From: Neodiprion pinetum
Taxonomy: Eukaryota; Arthropoda; Insecta; Hymenoptera; Diprionidae
NCBI RefSeq assembly: GCF_021155775.2
Contig: NC_060234.1
Coordinates: 3,782,001 to 3,846,000 of the forward strand
Reading direction: 5' to 3'
DNA length: 64,000 nucleotides
Below are positions 1 through 13,185 of this stretch, piece by piece. The stretch's first letter is position 1. Each line of letters opens with the position of its first letter. The position numbers and the translations under genes were made by a program. The notes beneath the pieces were generated by a model. It saw only the letters and a list, made by a program, of their open reading frames with translations, did no database searches and was not told where the DNA came from.

Positions 1-136
1 CACAAGTTTGCACTGCATCCTCATAACCGGAGGTTATATTTAAAACTACTTATCTCGGCTGTGCAGCCTCCGCGGAACCTTCGTCAAACGTACACTTGAC
101 CCCAGTGATTCTGAGAAAATTAATTAATTTTGTCAA

Positions 137-855
137 CGAGTCGGTTAAGTTGGCAATGCGGAATCAGCCCGCAGCGCCACCGCCGGTCGGCTGCGAAACG
201 ATAAGATTAATATTTGTAAACATAACGTAACCTAGGATCCTCGAATTTTTTATTTTTGTAATTTTGTAGCTTACCTGAAACACACCAAATATTTGCAAAT
301 ATAACGTAACTTATAACCGTCGAATCTTGTACTTTCGTATTTTTATATTTGACCTAAAAACACAAAATCTTTGTAAAAATAATGTAACCTATGACCGTCG
401 AATTTTGCATTTTTGCATTTTTGTATTTTAACCATTAATATAAAATCTTTGCCAAATCAAGATAACCCATAACCATCGAATCTAGCCCATATATACAAAA
501 TTCTATTCAATCTTTGCAAACATAACAACCCATTACCGTCGAATCTAATCTAAAAATACAAAATCCGGCTCAACCTTTGTAGACAAAACACAATAATTTA
601 CCCAATAATAAACAATTCAACGATCATAGAGGTTGTGTCATGTCTTCAAATATTCAACCGAATTTTGAATTTTAGGTTAGTTTCTACAGTCATAAATTAT
701 GTTATGTTCACAAAGATCAAACCGAATTCTGTACTTTTGGGTTAGATTCTACGATCACGGGTTACGTTACGTCAGTGATGATCGAAGCTGTTTCGAGGCC
801 GGCCGGCGGTGGCGCTGCGGGCTGAATCTGTATTGCCAACCCAACCGATTCGTCG
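137..855. mobile_element. Large foldback element with tandem-unit arms
   Basis: Outer arms 137-200 and 791-855 are near-perfect inverted repeats (shared core CAGCCCGCAGCGCCACCGCC). Inside, the left half (about 205-600) is a degenerate tandem array of roughly 65-80-bp units (CTTTGTAAACATAA, then GACCGTCGAATCT). The right half (about 605-780) carries related units in reverse orientation. No ORF is supported. It is a non-autonomous, hairpin-prone element. Confidence 0.75.
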
Positions 856-3800
856 ATAAAATCAGCAGCGATAGAATTACTACGGCCAAGTGTACTCCGC
901 CATGCTTCACGCCGATTCTGTGGGCGTTATACGCGCCTCTCGTTATGTTACGTTGTGCGTTACTTTGCGTCAACTCCAGCCTTGACATGGACGAGTATTA
1001 AATGAATCAACGTAATGTAACAGCTTTGTAGCGTTGCGATCTTTTGTCGTGGATTAGGAAAATAGGATAAGGGATGGGTGAAATGACACGAAATAAAGGA
1101 AACGCCCCGTTTCAACGCTACCCGAAAACAGCTTTCCTTCATGCTCGCGTATTACGCTTTTCGTTCGCATTACTGCTGCAGAACTGCGGATATTCGGTGT
1201 CATATAATATAAATGTATTTGTGTACGCGGTTTCTGTATTATACGAACGAACTTCAATGAAAGGAACCGAAATCATAATGAATTATATTTGATTCAGGAA
1301 CAAAACAAATGTGTTTTGTAAACTGTTTTGTGTGTAAATACAAAACATATTTTTAGAAACAAATATCATAATTCAGACAAATTTCACACTAGTATCTAAT
1401 ATGGAGATTAAATTCGTAAAGAAAAATCAAAAATTCTGCTCGATAGATCGTGAAAAGTTTACGTATATTTGCGACCGAAAACACATTTTATTTTCAAAAA
1501 CGTGCAACTAGAATTTGAAAAATCGTCGTGTATTATGAAAATTTAGTTTGCGTTGTAAGAGAGAATAAGTAAATAAAAAATTTCAAACAAACTGTTCATC
1601 AATTTGGAAGATTCTAAGCCTTCTGTAGAATTGTTTATAAAATACTTTCACACAACTTATGAATAACTGATCAATGATTTGATTCAACACTATCGAATGA
1701 TTATCTGAACTTTAATATCAAAATTGTTTCTTTCTTCTATATAATTCAATAACCAACCAATAATTATCCTTCAACGGTAAAGAGAAAAATATTTAAACCT
1801 TCTGTCATTCCTACAATCGTTATTTCTGATTTGAGCATTCATGAAATACGTTATATACCCATCTAGTTGTGAACAAAAAAGAATAATAAAATTTTGGTAT
1901 AAAAATAGTTTCCAAAAATACCGTGGGATGAGAATAAAATGCATCATCGATTGGAAATATGTATTTTAAAACGTATCTTCTCACTTGCGGAAGGAAAAAA
2001 ACGAGCTTTTGTGTCAAAGGTTATAGACTATATATCGGGATATTGAAGAGGTTAGCCGAGGACTTGGTCGCAAGGATATACATGCATATACATAATATAG
2101 GACAAGTTCTTGACACAAAACTGTGAGACACGAGTGATGCGGCATTGATTCGTTGCCACTTTATATTTCATCGGAGAAATTTATCGTCAGAGACAAGCTG
2201 CTGGCTCGATAACTGTCGTAAAAGAATCGGCGGAAATTTACATCAAGCATTTTTGTAAGTAGTTTCTAAAAATTACCAACGACTGCACGAACGGCAGTGA
2301 GCTAATGAGTTGGCAAGTATTTTTTTATAACTTTCAATTAGAAATCAAAAGCGAATGATCCGGTCTCCGGGTTTTGAAACCTAATATTTTTCCACACCTA
2401 CCTCGGGGCTGAATTCCACGATCAAGGCGGGGCAATATTGGCATTAGTCGATTCTGAAGTCTCGACTCGTTGAAATTCGATAAATAAAAATTCATCCTCG
2501 ACTTTTCCCCTCAGGCCCGAAACCCGTCAAACAGAAATCCAATTTTCCCCGTTCTTACCCTCATTCTGGACTTCGTTTGTTCGCCCTTCTGCGAACACCT
2601 TTCACCCTCTGTACACCATAAGCACACGTGTGTACTTGTGTAGGTGTTTTACAGAGACCCGTAAACCTACTTTTGCGATTTTATTTCCAATCGAGAATCA
2701 AACACTCGGGATTTCCATGTTAATCGAGATTCGTTTCGTCGATGGGATGTTTTGGCTCTTGTTTCTACATCGGCAATGAACTCCCATTTGCAGATGAAAA
2801 GAGAATGAGTAATACGAGTCGATCAAATTTATCAACGTGTGAAAAGCAATCGACGCTTTTCGGAGGTTTTGTAAATTACTTTTGTGTCGTGCCTCTATAC
2901 GGTTTCGAAAATTGACATTCAAAATCAATTTCCTTTCCGATTCCCTTGCAAATTTTTGCACAGTTTGAAAATCCAACGTGATATTTTTGAAAATCGGATT
3001 TACAGATTCAAACGATAGATTGAATAGACGAACCTCGAAATGTTAATTTTCAGATAAAAATTGTTTACGAATATTATACTACAATTAAAACACAACAATT
3101 GTGCGATTTTTCAAAACTTTCCATCATTTTATCAAAATTCTCAATCGAGGTACGAGTCAAATTCTTGCATCGGTGAAACGTGATTAACCCGTTCACTTTA
3201 AAATAAAAACAATAACTCAAAATTCCTTTATTCGAGTAAAGAAACACTTTTCTAACGATTTTGATATGTTTTGGACATGTTTCGGAAATGAAGTTGTTTT
3301 TTTTTCTTTGAAATTAGCGTTTTTCCCGTCATCCGAGAATAATTATACAAAACGGATATCGGCAAGAAAATTTTACTCTTATTTCGTTCGCTAGACAATT
3401 ATTTAATATGCTGTATATTTCGAGAAAATCGTGAAAAACAAAAATCAAGATTGTACAATGTAGTGTACAAAAAAGCAAATGGGTTGACTAATATCATCGA
3501 ACCGACTCAAGAAAGCTTGAGACTCGATACCTCCTCCTCCTACCCGCGTAATAGACTTATGTAATATCAATCAGGTAACATCGACCGGTAGTTATATTAA
3601 ACGCAGGTCGTCCATATTTGCCTTCCTGTACCTGATACACTCAGTGACGTGACTGCAATTCCGAAATTGGATGCGGAGACGACCTTTTCAATTAATAAGA
3701 GAGAATAAAAAATAAAAATAAAACAAAAAAAAAAAAAAATCGCAGTACCTTATACTGAAATAAAGAGTGAGTCCATTTTTTGAAAATTAATTGTACAAAT

Positions 3801-5334
3801 GCGTTGAAATTGTAGATTTTGTTCACGAGACTCGTCATTTTTGACTTCTCAGAAATTTAAGAGTAATTAAATGGTTCGCTTCGGTTCATCTTGATTCGGT
3901 TTGATATCGAATATTTTTGTAATTGAACAAATCTTGAACGTAACGGAACTAGGTACAAAGATTTATCTGAGAATTATGATCGTATTTGATAACTTGGAAT
4001 TTATTCCAAGACTTTGCGGAAAGTGATGTGAAAAAAATAAATAAACATACGTGCCTGTAATGTTTCACAATATTATACGTGACTCGAAGAGATTCGATTT
4101 TGTGAGATTTGAATTTTAGATAATTTTGCGAAAAATTTGTCGAGAGAGCGTAATTCGTCATAGATGATTTATGAATGGCACATGGAGCGATAGAAAGTTT
4201 TCGACAAGATTTTCTGCGCTAACTATACTTTCCGTTACTAGTTCGGAATATATATCGGAAGATTTAGATCCCTTGGGATATACTCGCGTCCGTTGAATAA
4301 ACGGCTTGCAAAGCCGATCGATAACCACGAATCCAAGTTCCGCGTATTATAGTTGATGGAAGAAAGTCGACCGATTGACGTTATATTTGTCTATTTTTTA
4401 CATTAACAGCGTCTGAAAATTAACGATTTTTAATTCCGGGACATGAAACAAGGACTAGTAGTTGCAATTTATCAATTATGCGTATAGAGTGTCTCGCAAG
4501 TAATTGGAAATGAAAATTTGCAATATTCTACTTTGATATTTATAGGGACAAAGTTTCCTAGAGCGATATTTCTATACCTTGAAATTCCAATCAAACTTTA
4601 GAAACTATATGTTGTATGCATGTCACGTGAGAAATGGTGAATTATTCTTGTGAAATATCGAACATGTATCTATCAAGAAAAAGAATTAGAATTGAGAAAA
4701 CTTGAAGCAAGAATAAAAATTTATGTTTCTTCGCAAATGATTTACAGCGTAAAGAAAATACAAGTGACAATGCTATCGACAACTTTGACCAATCCCTTCG
4801 GTTATTCGTTGAAAATAAAACATGTGGAATATTTTCTGGAAAAAAATGTAAGCCTGCTGACTTGAAATAAGTTTTATAAGTATCAACATGAATATATGAG
4901 TATAATTTAAAAACTGATAAAATCGATATATCATTTTATACAATTTTTTATCTACGTCAAATACCAATTTCGTTACAACGATCAATTTTTTCTCGGTATG
5001 TCTTTGATCTTTTTCAAAAATTGATATCGCATTATCGTATAGAATGTGAAAAATTCTTTTACTCTCAGCAATATGTTTCATATTCCATACACTGTATATT
5101 CTTCACCCCGACGTAATACCATGTGAATTTCCTTTTTAAATCCGATTGCATTTTGTCTTCAATGTTTAAAGATGTTCCACAAACTTTCACAGCCCGTAAG
5201 TACACGAATTTGGAGTCTAAAAAATCAACTCCAGGGTTTTTTTGTTCAAAAAATTTAATACCCTGCAAGAATAAGCGTGTAAATTTTTTTTAATACCAAC
5301 TGTTCAACGTTTACAGAATTCTTAGCGAAAAAAA

Positions 5335-5513
5335 AAAAAAAAAAAAATGTTCTCGCGGGTTATTCAAATAGGAAATTTCAAATGGCCAGCGAAATCTTTT
5401 AAAATTGAGCTACGGGAGAATTTTTTTCTCGGTAAATAGCTCCTTTCAAGACCGTAGATTCGATAGTTTAGTTTTCTTTTCTTTTTCTTTCTCTTTCTCT
5501 TTTTGGCTCACCC
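5335..5513. mobile_element. Partial copy of the GGTGAGCCAAAAA MITE family
   Basis: The right part (GACCGTAGATTCGATAG..., then TTTTGGCTCACCC) matches the right half of the element at 51076-51233. The left TIR is not recognisable, so the left boundary is approximate. Confidence 0.4.
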
Positions 5514-5574
5514 AACACAGATGTATACCAAAATTCCTGAGAGGCGGCATAAATTTTTGAGAATAAGAATTCTG

Positions 5575-5945
5575 GGCAAAGAGGCGGGTTGGGTTAGGTG
5601 GGAGGTTTGGGGGTGGCGGCGAATCCCGGGGGTTGCGACTCCTCTCTTCTCCTCCTTCCCGTGTTCCCGTGTTCCGGTGTTCCCGGTTCCCGTTTCTCGT
5701 ACATCTACTCTCGTTTCGAGATATCGAACGACTTCTCCCGGGTTTCCCGGTGGAGCTGGTTGCTCCTGGCTAGGCTGCAGCAGCCACGGTTCACTGACCC
5801 GGTCTTGCCTGTCCTACCGCAACCCGGGGCCAACGAAGCCGGATATTATTACAGGCCAGCCTCGCACAATGAGCTAACGCGGCCTCATTCACGTCCCCCA
5901 CTTCTGCCCCCAGAGCAGCTCGTTTTAAAAGATCCGGCAGCTTGA
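5575..5945. other. GC-rich island of unknown function
   Basis: About 370 bp that are strikingly G+C- and CpG-rich (CCCGGG several times) inside AT-rich intron. Overlapping open frames exist on both strands, as expected for GC-rich DNA, but none shows a family motif. It may be a conserved regulatory element, an internal promoter or an unrecognised exon. Confidence 0.3.
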
Positions 5946-7465
5946 GATTCCGAATTATTTTTCTGCCGAAAATTAAATTGCAGAAATGAAACATCGACGA
6001 GACATCAAAGTTCCGAAAGTGCGAAAATGGGGGAAAAAAAAAAAAAATAAACAGCAAAATTGGTTACGTATCTTCAGAGAAAAGTACCGACAGATAATCG
6101 TCGTGCTGAAAAATAATTCTTTATTATAAGCGCGCGATAAGATCCAAAACCATGAAATTTTTTTACTCCTCGTTTTTTTTTTCGAGAAAAATATCCGTAC
6201 ATTCAAAAAGAGTGACTTTGTCTGTAAAATATTTCATGTTAGGATCAGTCACATGGAATATTTTGTTTTATTCCTATTCTCAATGGAAAATGGCTTTTTT
6301 GAAGCTTGAACGAGGTGAGCATTTGTTCTTTTCTCATTTACAACCAGTTTTCAGCTTGCAATTTAAAGGTCGTGTCCATATGGTCATATATACAGGTAGA
6401 ACAGGCAGCGAGATACGCTGTTTTCAAATACCCGTAAGTCTTGTGGACACCGAAACCGAGGGGTTTGAAAATCTGCATCTTTTACGGGAGAAGGTTTTGC
6501 ACAGACCTGCATATCATGAATATTGAGATTCATGGTTATTTATTGGAACAGAAAATATGCAATATATCTGCATTGCAAATTATTATACCCTCGAGGAACT
6601 TGTACATCAAACTTGCTACAAACTGTAATGCGGTGTAACAAGAATTCCGCTTGCAGAGACTGACAATTTGGAATCAAAATTACAAATATTAAAAATCGTG
6701 ACAGCAAAGAAAAGACTTCCCTATACGAAGTATGAAAAAAGAAAACCGATTGGATTTAGCAATTCGATAAATATCAACGTCATTGAGAGAACAAAATTTA
6801 ATATGAACAAAGAAAAAATAAATATCGAATGTATTGTAATTTTTAACGATAAATTACAATAAATTGAACAAAGCAAAGTTTTAGAATTTCTTTTCCCGAT
6901 ACCGTCAGCATACGAATTTAAAATACTCTACTCTGATATTGGAAAAACTTTGCAAGCTGACCGAGAATGTCTTTTATACGTTTTTACAACTGCAATCGAT
7001 TTCCGCTTTTTCGTTTCGAACAATATTTTCTTATCTGAATATCGATATTCTTTCGATTTTCAACACAATATACACCCTTTCATTTTTTTTCTAAAAGCAA
7101 TCTCCGAATCCTTGCAAAGAATTTCTCCACATAATATACGTATAACTTCCCTTGATTCCTTATGCATGAAAACGCCGCATAAAATGCTCGCGGATGCTAA
7201 GAGTTTAGCGGTGGGGTGAGGAAAAGGGTGCGAGGCGACCTTAAAGTTGGAGTCAAGAACTTTGTTGCTGGATTGTTATTCCTCCTAAGTATAACATGCC
7301 GGCACACTCACATTCGCATCTCTATTCATCCATTTCCCAAGTGCGTCGCTGAATTTTACAGACACACGACGCGTCGCCCCTTGCTTCTCGAATAGAGGGT
7401 ATTTTTATGTTCACCTCACCTTCACTCACACCAGCAAAAAGTACTCAACGTCTCTTCAATTCCAT

Positions 7466-7622
7466 GCGCAAGTAGATATGTAGTGCAGGTACCGGTTACA
7501 GATTCCGTTACCGACACTTCGCCAGAATATTCTAGAAAATCGGTTTGTAACTTGGCTAATTGTGAGTGAAGTGTCGGTAACGGGATCTGTAACCAGTACC
7601 GGCACTCTGTATCTACTTGCGC
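7466..7622. repeat. Palindromic inverted repeat (about 57-bp arms)
   Basis: Arms 7466-7523 and 7566-7622 pair almost fully (outer GCGCAAGTAGATA, inner GTGTCGGTAACGG), with a loop of about 42 bp. The inner motif GATTCCGTTACCGACAC recurs immediately after, at 7624-7640. Confidence 0.7.
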
Positions 7623-9119
7623 AGATTCCGTTACCGACACAATTTCAGAAACATTCAGCGTATATCTTTAAATCGCAACGTGGTTTATTCAACTGTCTGG
7701 CTTTACGAATTATTATCGCATTAGAGGGGCGTAAATTTCACGGTCTTTGCAATACCAAGCATTTCTTTATCTCATTTATTCTCTTTTTCACATTTCTGAT
7801 CTTGCGACCTGTGTTGTATTTATGTACATAATGTTTCATAATTCTCCCCTTTTCCGTTACTTTTTATGCATAAAATATACATACATATGTATATGTGTAT
7901 ATATACATGTCGTACACATACACAAACACACATTCGAAGATCAACTTCTTACCAAGATTAAATTAATTTTCGCCAGCACCCGTGAGAAAAATGTATAAAT
8001 GAAAAAAAGCCGCTGGGTTTCTTGGCGAAACCTGGTCGTTTTAAGGGATCATCACTCGACACGAATAGCGGTCTGTGTTTTATCAGAGTTTATGGCCCGC
8101 CGGCAAATGGACGAGTCTTGTTCATTTCAACTTCCATCATTCACCGCGTCCCGGATTATATTGTCTTCTCTTGGGACCAATGTCACCAGGATTCAATTCG
8201 TCAGATGCGAGGTTTGCGCAATTTCGGTCTCACGGTATCTCAGTATTTTCATCCTTATTTTCACCCTCAAAACGAACGTCGAACAATTTCTGAACCAGCT
8301 GTTCGGAGAATATTTGGAGAAAACTTTAGGCTTACAGCCTCATACAAGGTGGTTCTTCAGTGATTCCGGAATCAATAGAACATCCTTTCGGAGAAGTTTA
8401 TAGCTTACATTGAAGCTATTGGAATAATTCACGAAAGTAAAATTCATGAATTTTCACAACATTTTGGATAGTTCATCCTGATTTCATTAATAAATTTTTA
8501 TCTACGGTTTTTCATTTGACTTCCAAATTTCCGTCATTTTGATCGTTAGAGCTTTTGTACAAGCTTTGCGCGATACCGGACAGCGTGGTTTGAGAAAATC
8601 TCGAGATCCCACCTTTCCCCCTGCCTGTATTCATCCCGAATCAGTCCGACCCAACTCTGAACTCACTCGCGTATCACCCCATTGTGTCCGATCTGTCGAG
8701 TGACTGCTTCGGGGGTGACTGCCTTTGACGTTAACAGATGGCGGCTAAGATACTCGGGCATCAGACCCGAGGACTTTGGCTTCTTCGAACGTATTCGATG
8801 CGACGAGAAAATGTCACGGATAACAAACGAACCGACATGAAAAGGATCGATGGAGAAAATTTTATTGCGCGTATGAATAAAAATAGAACACGGATTCCTC
8901 ACCCAAAGTTCATTCAAAGTATCATAATATATCAAACATTTTTCTATTCACAGAATATTGAAAGAAACGGTATTTTCTATATTTAGCCAGTTAGGTTCGC
9001 GGAATAAGAGAAAAATAAGAGAAAATTCATTTTATTCTACGGTATGTAATAATTTTCGTGTTTCAACCTCCGTTCGAGAAGCAGAACGAAACGGGATTGA
9101 AACGAGTAGGAAGATGAGC

Positions 9120-9121
9120 AA

Positions 9122-9168
<47 letters not shown>

Positions 9169-9169
9169 A
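9120..9169 (+). repeat. (AAAT)n microsatellite
   Basis: About 12 perfect AAAT units, followed shortly by an A run (about 9179-9196). Confidence 0.95.
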
Positions 9170-12100
9170 CAGAAAGCAAAAAAAAAAAAAAAAAAATTAC
9201 GAATGAGCCAGGGAGAAATAGAAAGAAAGACAGGTGAAAATGAGTCTCGCCGTTTTGTATTGCGAATGTGTTTAAACTTTCACCACAGTGAAATGGAATA
9301 CTCGAGTATGAGCGTTAAATTATTCGGTAGCGTACTGCGAGAATAAGTAACATATATATATATATTTACGATTATATACGTATACCATGTGTACGTGCAA
9401 ATATATTATTTCTGGGCCTTAAAATAAAAATGAAAATATTACGCCCATGTAAAAAAGTTGAAGCAAAAGGAACGTTCGTAGAATAGAAAATTTTCCGTAC
9501 AGATTATCCAAAGATCCTTGTAAAACAAACCGTGAATATAATTTTTCACCGAAACCTATTTCTTCAAGATTCGCGAGCAAGTCTTGTCAGAATATTGCAA
9601 TTTTTTTTCTGCCAAAAAGCGATTGAAAAAAAAAAAAAAATATTCCAAATATACAATTTTCCCAGGGTCATTAAAAAACTGAACTTGTTTTTTTGATTTG
9701 CTTTGGTTATCTTTCCTGTTCTCAATTGTAATTTTAATATAAAGAGAAGAATTAATTGAAGTCGTGATTGTTTCAACAGCTGTCACTTTTTCGCGTGATA
9801 GAAAAAACAAAAAACAACAACACACGTGTATTTATACAATGTACGATTATTACATACATATATTTCGCAACATGTCTGCACAAGTGATTTGGTTTGTCGG
9901 TGAATCTCTTTATTATGCAAACACACATATATAGTTAATTTCCTGCGGTGAACCGAGGGGTTGCAGCTGTTTCACCCTTCCTCTCTATTTTTACCGGGGT
10001 TGATATTTGATATCGGAAAACTCTGACGTCAAAAGTTTATTTTCGGCACAGGTATATATATTACGTATTATTTTCAATCCTCCGCTCGTTCGTCTGCGTA
10101 TATAATACTCGGATCTATTCGAGATTCTAACCAAATCAGGCTCACTTCGTCTGCGTCGGCGAAACTTTTCTAATTCTCGCATGATTAGAACCCTGATCCA
10201 CCGAAAATTCAAATCGTACCAGCTCGTCATCAAGTGAATTTGGGGAAATCTCAAGCACTTCGAATCAAAGGTTTTTATTCTCAATCGTAATAATAATGAA
10301 GTGCGTAACAATGCAGCGGAGATAAAAGAAAAATAAATAAATTATAAAAACAAACAAACAAAACGTCGTAAGATAAAGATTTCACAGCTTTGACCATTTT
10401 ATTGAGTTTAATTCAATCGAAGAAATGTTACCTAATCACAGGAAAAATTAACGCCATGATTGCGTTATTCGAAATTTATTTCAGGAACCCCGAAAGCTTG
10501 CATTTCGACATACGATGAGCTTACGAATAACAGCTAAAGGCAATTTTGATTATTCGACTACGTTGAAAAATTTGGCAGACAATTTTTTTTACGAACGAAA
10601 CGAAATAGAAACAAATCAGCTTTTCAAATTTGATTCATGAAATACCGCATATTTATGAAAAGTTTGAAGTTAGAAAGGAGTTTTAAACGAATTCAAAATC
10701 TGCTTTCTATTTTATGTTAAATGAATGAAAACTCTCAAGTAATAATTTGCAAGGAAAACATCAGAGATCGGTTTCTTTTGCAGCGGTCGTTTTTTCCAGT
10801 GCCGATCTCGTCAAGAGATTAAAATTTACACGACCTATTCGAGGGAAATAAAGTGTGAAGAAGTGAGGAGAAAGAAGGTAAGCCCATAAGTATAAAGGGG
10901 GAGGAGGGCGGATGTCGAGTCTGGGCATTTTATTTCCCTCAATTTTTTTCATCGCTTAGGTTTAACAAATATTATGATGTAAAATCGGGAGCAGCCCGAG
11001 TTAAGATTTGATCGGATAATGAGAATTACAGTTAGCCTGAGCACGTTGAACTGAAAAACTGAAAAGCCTTCCATTTCGCATATTCATGAAACAAAAAACG
11101 TGCTGCATCAACAAGCTACGATATTTAAAAAATTTTTCAATTTCTAACTTGAGAAATTTTTCGTTAACAATTTGTTCAGTAATTTTTAATCACTAGCATG
11201 GGGTAGAAATTGTAATTTTACCAACTGAAAATCTTATTTCATTTTACAAAATTATTTCTGAGACTGAAGATTTCGTTCGAGCTTTATTCGAGACATTTTT
11301 TGTTCAATGCAAGTGTTTATAATAGAATGAATCCAATGAAATATATGATCGTCGATATTTCTACTGTTTTCGATTGCACCTTCAAAGAATTTAAACTGAA
11401 TAATCAAAATCTGTAGTTTCAAGTTTGCGGTGTATAATTTGAAACACTCTTCGCTTTTGTTCGATGTGTAAGTTGGCTTCAAAGGATTTTTGTGATCGTC
11501 GAGAAATTGGAATTCATCTAGCAGATCGTAGGATTTGAGAAAGCAGATCAAATTCAGAAAGTGAATATTCAAGTGCGGGAATCGAAAGAGTGGATAAATT
11601 TTAGTTGAAATCGATTTTGCGTTCATTTTAAATTCAAAATCCACGGTACTAAAACAACAGGGAAGAAAATATACTTCCGTGGAATCAACATTTTGAAACT
11701 CACTTAATTTCCTCCCTACGAGACCGAAGCAAGTTAATTTCCTCGAAAATTACTGGAATCTTGAGTTTAATTTCGTGAAATTTGATCGCACAGTTTTAAT
11801 TGTTCGTAACTTCAACTGCAAGGTTAATAATAGAACAGCCAAGAACCGTAAAAGACAATTAAATTTTGCATAATACGGTAAAATATACTTCAAAATGAAG
11901 AAAAAAATATTTCTTAAACAAGTTTCTTTTCCTTGCCGATAAGTGGAGACACGCATTATATATTCGTTGCCAGTGCAGATTGTGAATCAAGAATTTCATA
12001 AGCCCAAATGAATCGAAAGCTTTCGCACCATTTGAATGCTGACAATATACTCAAAAAAATCTTGATCAATTCTACGCAATTCAGAAGAATCATTTATCTT

Positions 12101-12827
12101 TTCTGTAATTTCATTGGATAACTTGAGGATACATGGTGAAGAGAACCATAAACGAATGATCAGGCAGAACAATGTAGCCTGATAAGTTTTCCATTTTCCG
12201 TGGATTAATAACGCCATTGAAACGCGATTCGATCAATTCTACGGTTGAATGAGACAGTCGTCGTTACGATACAAATCAGCGTTAGTATTATTCAGTCGCA
12301 TGCCTGTCGTACGATAAATTTTCCCGATGTGAAATATCAGGTGTACAAATTACTTTGTACTTTTTTCTATCAGTGAGCAGTTAAAAACGACAAAAGGAAT
12401 CGATCGGTAGTTAATCGGTGTGATTCAAAATAATTTTCAATGTCCGCGGAGTAACAAAGCGAGAAATTACTTTACATAACGCGAGCATGTTTTAAACGTT
12501 TTCTCATGCCTCTTTTCCGTATATGAAAAGACTACTTTTAATACTTCAATTCCCGCTGGGATGCTCAGTGAACTATTCACTAGTCACTGAAATATTTCTA
12601 ACTCCAAATTAAAATAAAACTTACTCATTTATTTATTGCAAAAATAGCGCATGTAAACAATTGGTCGAAATTCGTACTCTTCTACAAAAAAAAAAAGCAT
12701 TTTCTAGTAATCTACCGTAAAAATCAGAAGGCCAATTTTCTTACAAACTAAATAAACATAAAAAAAATGTACAGAATTTTTTCAAAATTTTTCACGTTAC
12801 TTTTTGCTTGTCCGCTATGATATACCC

Positions 12828-13185
12828 ACCATATTCAATTTTGTAATTTCAAGCTCAGATTCGGAATCAGTGATCCCAAATACCAGGTGACGTAAAGTTT
12901 TATCAAAATTAAATAACTTTTTGACTTTCCGTCCGCCATATTGGACCCGCCATTTTGAATTTTGAATTTAGAATTTAGTTTCGTAATTAGTGATTCCAAA
13001 AATCAAGCAACGCACAGTTTTATCAAAATCAAATAACTTTTTGAATTTCCATCCACCATATTGGATCCCCCGTTTTGAATTTCTGAATTTCGAGTTTAGA
13101 TTCGTAATCAGCGGTCCAAAATCCCATGCCTGCAAAATTTCGGTTAGATCGTGGGCAAGGATAAATGTATGCATGAAAGGGTTAA
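12828..13185. repeat. Tandem repeat, three units of about 120 bp (CCATATTGGA family)
   Basis: Three degenerate units begin near CCACCATATT (12828), CGCCATATTGGA (12951) and CACCATATTGGA (13056). Each continues with TTTTGAATTT, TTCGTAATCAG and, in the first two, AAAGTTTTATCAAAAT and AAATAACTTTTTGA. The same motifs occur in the palindrome at 22545-23036. Confidence 0.65.

Noticed and set aside
5503..5945. Two overlapping frames of about 115-124 codons in the GC-rich patch as genes
   Set aside because: Long frames are expected in GC-rich DNA. There is no domain and no supported splice sites.
7999..8403. 134-codon plus-strand frame (and the overlapping 113-codon frame)
   Set aside because: Two frames are open at once, neither has recognisable motifs, and the length is near chance for this window.
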